This document shows positions 58,311 through 64,000 of a stretch of DNA of 64,000 nucleotides, piece after piece. The position numbers were made by a program, and so were the translations under genes. Position 1 is the first letter of the stretch. The number at the start of each line of letters is the position of its first letter. The stretch is from Rhizobium mongolense subsp. loessense (GTDB lineage Bacteria > Pseudomonadota > Alphaproteobacteria > Rhizobiales > Rhizobiaceae). The DNA lies in NCBI RefSeq assembly GCF_900099775.1, contig NZ_FMTM01000016.1:44629-108628 (forward strand). The letters are read 5' to 3'. The notes beneath the pieces were generated by a model that was given only the letters and a program-made list of their open reading frames with translations, ran no database searches and was not told the origin of the DNA.

Positions 58311-58847
58311 TCAGTCCATCCTGAATCGAGAATGGCAGGTCGTACAGGTCTGCAGCATCAGGTGAAAGGCGTGCTCGGCCGGTATGGAGGACAACTGCGC
58401 CCCGTTCTTGACATGTGTTCCGAGCGGTCCACCGCCCATCGACTCCCCTGGTTTCATGCGCATGCTGTCCGTCATCGCTGCAGGATTTTTGTCGGCGGCT
58501 GCGTCCAACGCGGTGGCGTATACTTTCAGATCGTTCGCCAGACGATCAAACCGCTCGCGCTCTTCGACGATATTTGGTTTTGCCTTCGACTTTGGATCGG
58601 CGGCTTCGGCTGCAAAATAGCCGATCAGTACCTCCCCGGATTTGTCGCGAATGGTGTCGGCGGCCCACTCGAACTCGGCTGAGGAGTATGTCGCTGGTTC
58701 CTTAAACATTCCGGCGATGGTCTTCGTGGCGGCGGCAATCGCTTTCATATCCGCTTGCCTCAGTGCAGTGATATCGCGAGCAGCAACGGCCGCCGACGCA
58801 AGCGCAAAGCAACAGATAACCGCATAGAATAAAACGCCTAGCTTCAT
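58311..58847 (-). CDS. Class II cytochrome c (cytochrome c-prime family)
   Basis: A 178-residue periplasmic cytochrome. A signal peptide (YAVICCFALASAAVAA) is followed by four predicted helices. The heme site is CTTCHSRFR at the C-terminus (Cys168, Cys171, His172), the typical c-prime position. It may bind NO or take part in electron transfer. It sits convergent to cueR in the copper cluster. Confidence 0.88.
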   Translation of the reverse strand: MKLGVLFYAVICCFALASAAVAARDITALRQADMKAIAAATKTIAGMFKEPATYSSAEFEWAADTIRDKSGEVLIGYFAAEAADPKSKAKPNIVEERERFDRLANDLKVYATALDAAADKNPAAMTDSMRMKPGESMGGGPLGTHVKNGAQLSSIPAEHAFHLMLQTCTTCHSRFRMD

Positions 58848-58889
58848 TCCAAAATCTTCATTTCGTTTTCACCACCTACCCAGTCGTGT

Positions 58890-58909
58890 CCCAGCAGGTT
58901 CCTGCTGGG
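58890..58909. repeat. Inverted repeat upstream of the cytochrome c-prime gene
   Basis: Arms CCCAGCAGG and CCTGCTGGG flank TT. It may be a hairpin or an operator. Confidence 0.45.
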
Positions 58910-59058
58910 CTTGGCTCCGCTAAAGAGCCCAATCCAATGACTGGAAGGAGACCTATAAAAAGCCTCTCCCGCAAGTCTCATAACGATCACCGGTTCGCCC
59001 AAGAGAATGGGATGCGCGATATAGGCTATTTGCAGTTTGGTAACATTATGATTTTGCA

Positions 59059-59083
59059 AGAGGAGGCGGCAGCCGCCTCCTCT
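59059..59083 (-). terminator. Terminator hairpin after the DUF326 gene
   Basis: Arms AGAGGAGGCGG and CCGCCTCCTCT (11 bp) with loop CAG, starting about 10 bases past the stop at 59093. Confidence 0.7.
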
Positions 59084-59092
59084 TTAAGGCAT

Positions 59093-59425
59093 TTAAGCCG
59101 CCATTTTCTCGCAGCTTTCTGCGCAACGGCGGCAGGCACCGACACAGCTGTCCATATCGCCGACGCGTTCGCAATCAGCCGCGCACTGGCGGCAGATTTC
59201 TGCGCATTCTCGGCAGGTGTGCTTGTGGTGCTCTGTGCCGATCAGCATGAAATGCGCCGACGTCTTGCAGATTTCAGCGCAGGCCATCATCAATCGAAAG
59301 TGATCTGGCTTCGTATGCTCACCGCCCATTGCCAGGCAGTGTGTCATCGCCATCGACAGACATTCCTGATAACAGGCGAGGCAGTTGTCGATGCACTCCT
59401 TCATCTCGGCAGATACGTTATGCAT
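59093..59425 (-). CDS. DUF326 four-helix copper storage protein (Csp-like)
   Basis: A 110-residue protein, start ATG 59425 behind CAGGAGA. Sixteen cysteines line a four-helix bundle (ECIDNCLACYQEC, MMACAEICK, CRECAEICRQCAADC, CVGACRRCAESC), the pattern of Csp proteins that store many Cu+ ions. There is no signal peptide, so it is a cytosolic Csp3-like type. It follows the DUF305 gene by 14 bases and is probably cotranscribed with it. Confidence 0.92.
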   Translation of the reverse strand: MHNVSAEMKECIDNCLACYQECLSMAMTHCLAMGGEHTKPDHFRLMMACAEICKTSAHFMLIGTEHHKHTCRECAEICRQCAADCERVGDMDSCVGACRRCAESCEKMAA

Positions 59426-59439
59426 GGTCAGGTCTCCTG

Positions 59440-59889
59440 TTACTTTGCTTCCTTGTCGAGCCACTTAGTCATGTCGACGATCTCTTTCTTCTGAGCATCG
59501 ATGACCATCTGAGCCATCTCCTTGGCTTCCTTGTTGTCGCCGTACTTCAGCTCGACCTCGGACATGCTGATCGCACCCATGTGATGGGCGATCATTCCGC
59601 AGATGAAGGAGACGTCGGCATCCTTCTTCATTATTCCCTGCATCATGGTCATATGCATGGACTTCATTCCGTCCATCGATGCCTTCTGATAGTCGGTCAT
59701 CTCGCCCATGGGCATGTCGCCCGACTTCATATCCCCACCCATGGACATGCCCATCTTCGACATGTCCATTCCTTCAGTTTTGCACTTTTCGGGATAAGTC
59801 ATCTCCTGGGCCGATACCACAAGCGGAGCCAGCGACAGCAGAGCAGTTGCGCCGACAATGGCGAGCGAAGTTTTCACGAAAACGTTCAT
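59440..59889 (-). CDS. DUF305 family exported protein
   Basis: A 149-residue periplasmic protein. A signal peptide (TSLAIVGATALLSLAPLVVSA) is followed by a Met-rich stretch (GMDMSKMGMSMGGDMKSGDM) and the DUF305 core (FICGMIAHHMGAISMSEVEL) with its histidine pair. The family is frequent in copper-resistance islands; a metal-binding or peroxidase-like role is suspected. Confidence 0.9.
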   Translation of the reverse strand: MNVFVKTSLAIVGATALLSLAPLVVSAQEMTYPEKCKTEGMDMSKMGMSMGGDMKSGDMPMGEMTDYQKASMDGMKSMHMTMMQGIMKKDADVSFICGMIAHHMGAISMSEVELKYGDNKEAKEMAQMVIDAQKKEIVDMTKWLDKEAK

Positions 59890-59927
59890 TGGAATCTCCT
59901 TTGAGATCAGTTGATGCTTGAAAACCT

Positions 59928-60254
59928 TCAGACGCCGAAAGCCTTCGGCGGTGGGTCAATCGGCCTGATCAGGAGAAGCGGACTGGAGGTGGCAACCGAC
60001 GGGCGAACGACGAGCGGCTCCGAAAGTGGCTGCGTGGCGGTTGGAAGTGTGGGCATGATCGGACAACAATGCATGCTCACGCAGCACAGTCCCGGGAGAC
60101 GATCCAGCTGATGACTTTGCGAGTGACCTGCAGGCACACGCAGAGAAATGCAGCCTTCATCGCCTGCATTGGCAAGGTGGCCCGAAATAGTGACCAAGGT
60201 CAACGCCACCAGCAATATGACGGCTAGACGGCAGATGTTACTCCAGCTGACCAT
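59928..60254 (-). CDS. Cys-rich exported protein of the copper cluster
   Basis: A 108-residue protein starting ATG 60254 (AAGGGA upstream). A hydrophobic signal (LAVILLVALTLVTISG) is followed by HSQSHQ and a cysteine cluster (GLCCVSMHCCPIMP), then a Pro-rich tail. No firm family; it resembles the 52501 and 62664 products in layout. Copper binding is likely. Confidence 0.65.
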   Translation of the reverse strand: MVSWSNICRLAVILLVALTLVTISGHLANAGDEGCISLRVPAGHSQSHQLDRLPGLCCVSMHCCPIMPTLPTATQPLSEPLVVRPSVATSSPLLLIRPIDPPPKAFGV

Positions 60255-60409
60255 ACGTCGAGATTCCCTTCCGCCGGAGAACTCTCGCGGTATAAAGATG
60301 TTCCGCTACCCTCTGAATTGGATCGGCCGAGCGAGAAGGCAACGGCCCGGAAATCCTTAACCGAAGCTCAAGGGACGTGCGATACGACTGGCGGCGTTGA
60401 GGGATTGAG

Positions 60410-60904
60410 ATGACGCCGCGCTACTCGCTTTCGCAGATTGTGCTCCATTGGGCTGTGGCCGTGCTGATACCCATCCAGTATTGGACAGGCGGAAGCATCG
60501 AGCGGACGCATCACGCGGTTCACATGGGCTTGTCCCCAGAGCCATGGGACGTGATCCAGCATCACGTTCATAACTACGCCGGGATTGCTATCGGGGCACT
60601 CATGGTTGCCCGGTTCGGTCTCCGGGTCATTCATCGCAGCGCTTTGAAGCATCCGGCGAAAAGCCTGGTGGATCGGCTTGCACGCGCGATGCACTTTGCA
60701 TTCTACGCTGCGATTATCGCTCAAGCGGTCATGGGCTTCGTCGCAAGCTACCTATGGTTCGGGATCGCGCCAGTTCATGTCATGGGCTCGCGTGTCATTC
60801 TGGCGCTATTGGCGCTGCATATTGCCGCGGCGGCCTGGCACACATTTGTTTGGCGCGACGAAACTGTCGACCGGATGATCTTTCCCCGACGTACACTTTC
60901 TTGA
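60410..60904 (+). CDS. Cytochrome b561 family protein
   Basis: A 164-residue inner-membrane protein with four helices. It starts YSLSQIVLHWAVAVLIPIQY. Conserved heme histidines are in LHWAVA, HHVHNYAGI, AMHFAFY and LHIAAAAWH. It moves electrons across or along the membrane, perhaps to the neighbouring c-type cytochrome. It is a prokaryotic b561 (YodB/CybB type). Confidence 0.93.
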   Translation: MTPRYSLSQIVLHWAVAVLIPIQYWTGGSIERTHHAVHMGLSPEPWDVIQHHVHNYAGIAIGALMVARFGLRVIHRSALKHPAKSLVDRLARAMHFAFYAAIIAQAVMGFVASYLWFGIAPVHVMGSRVILALLALHIAAAAWHTFVWRDETVDRMIFPRRTLS

Positions 60905-60906
60905 GT

Positions 60907-61350
60907 TCACGACATCAATTTCAGAGTGGCGAATGTCAGGACAACGTAGCGCCCTGTCTTTGCGATGAATACCAGGATCGTGAACGTCAAAAGCGGCTCG
61001 CACAATACGCCTGCTACGACGGTCAGGGCGTCTCCGAACAGCGGCATCCAGGATAGCAAGAGCGACCATCTCCCGTATTTGTGGTACCATACGGACGAAT
61101 ATTCGAGGGTTTTCTCGCTGACAGGAAACCAGCGTCGATCACGAAAGCGCTCGATGCCTCGCCCGAGGAACCAGTTGACAACACTGCCGAGCGTATTTCC
61201 AACACTCGCCACCATGAGAAGCAGAATCCAGGAGAATTTTCCGCTCAGCACCAAACCAACGAGCACGGGTTCCGATTGCATCGGAAGAATGGTGGCAGCC
61301 CCGAGAGCGACCAGAAAAAGGCTCGCATACGCGGAAATGTCAGAAAACAT
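60907..61350 (-). CDS. DedA/YqaA-like membrane protein
   Basis: A 147-residue membrane protein. DedA-like (SNARE-associated) features: ASVGNTLGSVVNWFLGRG (amphipathic re-entrant loop) and PLFGDALTVVAGVL. Members act as lipid scramblases or transporters for undecaprenyl phosphate. It is convergent with the b561 gene with almost no gap. Confidence 0.9.
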   Translation of the reverse strand: MFSDISAYASLFLVALGAATILPMQSEPVLVGLVLSGKFSWILLLMVASVGNTLGSVVNWFLGRGIERFRDRRWFPVSEKTLEYSSVWYHKYGRWSLLLSWMPLFGDALTVVAGVLCEPLLTFTILVFIAKTGRYVVLTFATLKLMS

Positions 61351-61515
61351 TGATGCCGTTACCCGAAAATCCAGCTCTCACGGAAAGCCTGTTTGTCCCC
61401 TAGTCAGCGTTTCTAAGCGTGTTCAGCATATTAACCGATACTTAAGGCCGCGCTTGCGGCCATCTCGACTCAGGATCGAATTCGGTGGAGAATTCGCTGA
61501 AATCTGGGGTTGGTG

Positions 61516-62496
61516 ATGAAGCGTACTCTTCTTGCGTTATCGTTTATGGCGGTCGCGGCCGGTTCGGCTATCGGTCAGTCGCCGAGCGACACCGCTCCCT
61601 TCGTCTATCTTCCGGAAATTCCAAATGCCCTCGTGCTCAACGGATCAATTGATTTCCGTGCGCCGCTTGCCTTTAAACGAGCCTTGCAAGCTCATCCTGA
61701 AACGCAGGTGATAATCCTCCAAAGCGACGGCGGCTCAGTCCAGGCCGCTTTGCTCATCGCAGAACAAATTTACGACCGCAAGCTGAGTACGCTCATTCCG
61801 GAAAAAAGCCTGTGCGCTTCGGCCTGCTCCTATGTCTTCTTCGCCGGTGTGAACCGACTGGCTTCAGGCCAATTGGGTGTTCACCAAATCTCCGGGTCCG
61901 AAGACATTGAGTCCGCGCAATTGAACCTGTCGGACGTTATCGAAATGCTGAGCAAATATGACGTTCCGCCTGCAGTGATAACGCGAATGCTTCGGACGCC
62001 GCCAAAGGACATCTACATCTTCAATCCGGCGGAGATTTCATCGCTCAAGATTAACCGTACAGCGGGCACCATGCAGACCACCTCACCGCCCAGCGCGGCT
62101 GACGAAGACACGGCAAAGCAATTTGTTCTGGGCGTCATCACGGCAAGCTCGCTGCCGAAAAGCGATCTGCTCGCGCTCACCTCGAAAATCTATTTTGACG
62201 ACATTTCTTTTTATGGCACGACAAAATCGAAACCCGATGTCTTGGCTGAGAAAGCGACGTACGTCGACAGATGGCCGATGCGAAGCTCTGTCGTCCAACC
62301 GGACAGTGTTGTCAGCTCGTGTACGGCGGGGCGCTGTCGGGTAAGCGGGATTTATGAGTGGCGTGTGTTCGATCCCAAAAGAAACAAGCGAGCGTCCGGC
62401 TCGGCACAGTTTGTCTATGAAATTGACATGAGTGGGCTGCGCATCGTGGTTGAAGATGGCAAAGTAATCAGTCGTCAAAAGAACGGCGAGAGATAA
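61516..62496 (+). CDS. Exported ClpP-like serine protease-fold protein
   Basis: A 326-residue protein. ATG 61516 begins a signal peptide (TLLALSFMAVAAGSAIG). The ClpP-like core holds VIILQSDGGSVQAAL, CASACSYVFFAGVNR (Ser102 between two cysteines) and GVHQI (His123), a likely Ser-His pair. It belongs to the COG3904-like periplasmic family. A C-terminal extension ends with a DUF-like beta part (CTAGRCRVSGIYEWRVF). Substrate unknown. It stands near, but is not clearly part of, the copper set. Confidence 0.82.
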   Translation: MKRTLLALSFMAVAAGSAIGQSPSDTAPFVYLPEIPNALVLNGSIDFRAPLAFKRALQAHPETQVIILQSDGGSVQAALLIAEQIYDRKLSTLIPEKSLCASACSYVFFAGVNRLASGQLGVHQISGSEDIESAQLNLSDVIEMLSKYDVPPAVITRMLRTPPKDIYIFNPAEISSLKINRTAGTMQTTSPPSAADEDTAKQFVLGVITASSLPKSDLLALTSKIYFDDISFYGTTKSKPDVLAEKATYVDRWPMRSSVVQPDSVVSSCTAGRCRVSGIYEWRVFDPKRNKRASGSAQFVYEIDMSGLRIVVEDGKVISRQKNGER

Positions 62497-62533
62497 ACAG
62501 ACGGCAACGGCCGCCAAAGGACGTCATTTTGTC

Positions 62534-62564
62534 TTGACCTTCCAACCTTGGCAAGGTCCATGTT
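62534..62564 (+). promoter_or_regulatory. Third CueR-type promoter
   Basis: -35 TTGACC at 62534, dyad ACCTTCC-N7-GCAAGGT (imperfect) in a 19-base spacer, -10 CATGTT at 62559. It resembles the copZ and copA promoters and lies 100 bases before the 62664 gene. Confidence 0.6.
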
Positions 62565-62663
62565 CCTCTAACTCGCAACACCATCGTCACATAAACGACG
62601 CGAATCTTTGCGAGCCATTCACCGCAATTGAAAACCGGCTACTTTGACAGTAGTCGATTGAGT

Positions 62664-63068
62664 ATGGGCAAAATGTACCGAATCGCACTGAGCAAGTTGC
62701 TCCTGATTGTGCGGCTGGCGATTATAGTATCGCTGGCAGGCTACAGTATGTCCAATGCCAGAGCGGCCATGCATGGCACGGCATTTCCTGAATTCGAGCA
62801 AGCTGCTTCGCAGGTTGTTCAGCATGACAATCACGACATGGACAAAATGTCGGGACACGGTCACTCACACGATCATGCTTCAGGCGACGAAGACCGCGGC
62901 ATCAAATTAGTGAAGCAAGAGTGCTGCAAGGATTTCTGCAGCGGCATCGGTATTATTTCCGAGGGTCATGACGTTGGCGGGCCGGTTGTGACATCGATTC
63001 GGCAGTTCGATGACGATCAGCAAACCCTTGGCGAACTGCCGCCTCTTCACCGTCCTCCGAATATCTGA
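62664..63068 (+). CDS. His/Cys-rich exported protein of the copper cluster
   Basis: A 134-residue protein; the start is uncertain (ATG 62664 or 62673, weak ribosome site). A signal peptide (LIVRLAIIVSLAGYSMSNARA) is followed by a histidine-rich stretch (HDNHDMDKMSGHGHSHDH) and cysteines (KQECCKDFCSG). It resembles DUF2946/CopL-type proteins of copper operons. A CueR-type promoter precedes it, and the genes to the end of the window may form its operon. Confidence 0.7.
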   Translation: MGKMYRIALSKLLLIVRLAIIVSLAGYSMSNARAAMHGTAFPEFEQAASQVVQHDNHDMDKMSGHGHSHDHASGDEDRGIKLVKQECCKDFCSGIGIISEGHDVGGPVVTSIRQFDDDQQTLGELPPLHRPPNI

Positions 63069-63108
63069 ATAGCGATTTAGCCCGCCTCGTCGGGTCCGAA
63101 GGCATTTC

Positions 63109-63125
63109 GTGGTGATTTCCACCAC
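63109..63125. repeat. Small inverted repeat before the lipoprotein gene
   Basis: Arms GTGGTG and CACCAC with loop ATTTC. Perhaps an attenuator or terminator between the 62664 and 63162 genes. Confidence 0.35.
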
Positions 63126-63161
63126 CCTTGCCTATTGAAATTTACTATTTGGATTTTAGTC

Positions 63162-63389
63162 ATGAAACCTTCCATGTTCGTGGTGGGGTTACCCCTGACC
63201 GCAGGCGGCTGCGCATCCACGCTACCTCCCGATGTGATTGGATCGGCTGATGTTCAGCAGACGTATGCGGTAAGCCCGCTTCAATACCGTTCACCTCTCT
63301 CTAGTTACCTTGCACGCCAGCCCGTCGACCCCAAGCCATGGCGCAGACAGAACGATCTGCAGTCTCCAGCAAATGGAGACGCCTCATGA
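63162..63389 (+). CDS. Small lipoprotein of the copper cluster
   Basis: A 75-residue protein. Start ATG 63162. The lipobox LTAGGC at about residues 13-18 marks an anchored lipoprotein. The rest is short and polar (IGSADVQQTYAVSPLQYR, VDPKPWRRQNDLQSP). Small lipoproteins of this kind often precede copper outer-membrane or cupredoxin genes. The next start overlaps its stop (ATGA). Confidence 0.75.
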   Translation: MKPSMFVVGLPLTAGGCASTLPPDVIGSADVQQTYAVSPLQYRSPLSSYLARQPVDPKPWRRQNDLQSPANGDAS

Positions 63390-63582
63390 TCGATCCTAGA
63401 AGAACGATGGTAGCGCTGGTATTCCCGCTGGTGCTGAGCGCTCCGTCACAGACCGAGGTCGCCGCTGCTTCCGAAAGCAGCGGTGGCGGCCATTGGCGTG
63501 GGAGTGGACCGGCGAGCTGCCGGACGCGACCAAGGCCAAAGACGCCAAGACGCAAATCACGCCCAGGCCGACAAAAGGCTGA
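63386..63582 (+). pseudogene. Small exported copper-cluster protein, frameshifted
   Basis: The ATG overlaps the lipoprotein stop. It encodes a signal-like start (RRTMVALVFPLVLSAPSQTEV) and then SESSGGGHW. The natural continuation WEWTGELPDATKAKDAKTQ ending TPRPTKG lies in another frame, one base out near 63500, and stops at TGA 63582. Without repair the first frame reads straight on into the cupredoxin gene. One-base deletion or sequencing error. Confidence 0.65.
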
Positions 63583-63589
63583 GGCTCCC

Positions 63590-64000
63590 ATGAAGAACTA
63601 TGTATTGGCACTGGCGCTGCTCACCCTCGCAACCCCAGCCCTGGCTACCGGCAATCACGCTGGCGGTCACGGTGAAGAAATGGCCATTGGCGAACCTGGC
63701 GATAAAGCCAAGGCAACACAAACGATCCGCGTCACGATGAAGGAAACCGACGACGGCAAGATGCTATTCACTCCCGCCGTCTTCAACGTGCGCAAGGGAC
63801 AAACGGTCAGGATCGCGATCAAGAATGCCGGAACCGTCGACCACGAGTTCGTGCTCGATCAGGAAGACAAGATTCTTGAGCATAAGGCGGTCATGGAGAA
63901 GTTCCCCGAGATGGAACATGACGATCCAAACTCGATCCGCCTTCCGGCCGGTCAATCCGGCGAGATCGTCTGGAAGTTTACCACCGGTGGCGAGTTCAAG
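63590..64000 (+). CDS. Cupredoxin-domain copper protein (partial, C-terminus beyond window)
   Basis: 137 residues before the right edge. It starts ATG 63590 with a signal peptide (KNYVLALALLTLATPALA), then HAGGHGEEM. The cupredoxin core includes MKETDDGKMLFTPAVFNV, KGQTVRIAIKNAGTVDHEF (a likely His copper ligand) and RLPAGQSGEIVWKF. The C-terminal ligand loop is outside the window. It is probably a periplasmic copper carrier or resistance protein. Confidence 0.88.
   Translation, partial: MKNYVLALALLTLATPALATGNHAGGHGEEMAIGEPGDKAKATQTIRVTMKETDDGKMLFTPAVFNVRKGQTVRIAIKNAGTVDHEFVLDQEDKILEHKAVMEKFPEMEHDDPNSIRLPAGQSGEIVWKFTTGGEFK

Noticed and set aside
1..64000. CRISPR arrays, tRNA/rRNA genes, insertion sequences, phage integrases
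   Set aside because: No regularly spaced repeats, no recognisable RNA genes and no transposase or integrase motifs were seen on either strand.

Overview
The window is GC-rich DNA of alphaproteobacterial (Rhizobiales) character, most like an accessory replicon or symbiosis-type plasmid of Rhizobium/Sinorhizobium. The evidence is a FixL-type heme-PAS hybrid kinase, a FixK-like regulator with TTGAT-N4-ATCAA boxes, a BigR/Blh sulfur operon, an OxyR-KatG pair and EcfG-type promoters. No rRNA, tRNA, IS element, integrase or CRISPR array was seen. The assignment rests on gene content only.

Region 1 (about 1-27.7 kb) is a low-oxygen/stress island. It holds a PLP-dependent synthase (partial), a PhoB-type response regulator, a FixK-like Crp/Fnr regulator, a solo GroEL, two Hsp20s, four tandem-domain universal stress proteins, a zinc alcohol dehydrogenase, a Ca2+-type P-ATPase, a TPC-motif P1B-ATPase, an APH/P-loop kinase fusion, a CoA-ligase/GNAT protein (frameshifted), a phasin-like protein, a PNPOx-type flavoprotein and several unknowns. 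Most transcription units carry a perfect or near-perfect FixK/FNR palindrome upstream. A FixL-like oxygen-sensor kinase lies at 34.6-36.1 kb, and a direct repeat resembling a PhoB/FxkR-type site lies upstream of the fixK-like gene. Together they suggest a complete oxygen-sensing cascade (hybrid FixL, then FxkR-like regulator, then FixK-like regulator, then stress genes). The gene set closely parallels the mycobacterial DosR dormancy regulon.

Region 2 (28-46.5 kb) is mixed: a cytochrome c, the Blh-BigR-YeeE/YedE sulfide operon with a broken TauE exporter, a saccharopine dehydrogenase-like gene with its Lrp regulator, a NUDIX hydrolase, a second PNPOx gene, the FixL-like kinase, an EF-hand protein, KatG/OxyR, and a general-stress cluster (isochorismatase, DUF6894, DUF892) with EcfG-like promoters. 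It also contains a metallophosphoesterase, a decayed AAA ATPase and a cold-shock gene.

Region 3 (46.6-64 kb) is a copper/heavy-metal island: DUF411, CusA/CusB-type efflux with a FixH/YtkA-like protein, Cys/Met-rich periplasmic proteins, a CpxP-like protein, a small Crp/Fnr regulator, CopZ, an adenylate cyclase fused to a YHS metal domain, CopA, CueR, cytochrome c-prime, a DUF326 copper-storage protein, DUF305, cytochrome b561, a DedA-like protein, a ClpP-like secreted protein, a lipoprotein and a cupredoxin (partial). Three CueR-type promoters are visible.

Several genes are frameshifted or decayed (hemerythrin-like, host-attachment, adh remnant, acyl-CoA ligase, TauE, AAA_14, a small copper-island gene). 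This suggests accessory DNA under weak selection, though indel sequencing errors cannot be excluded.
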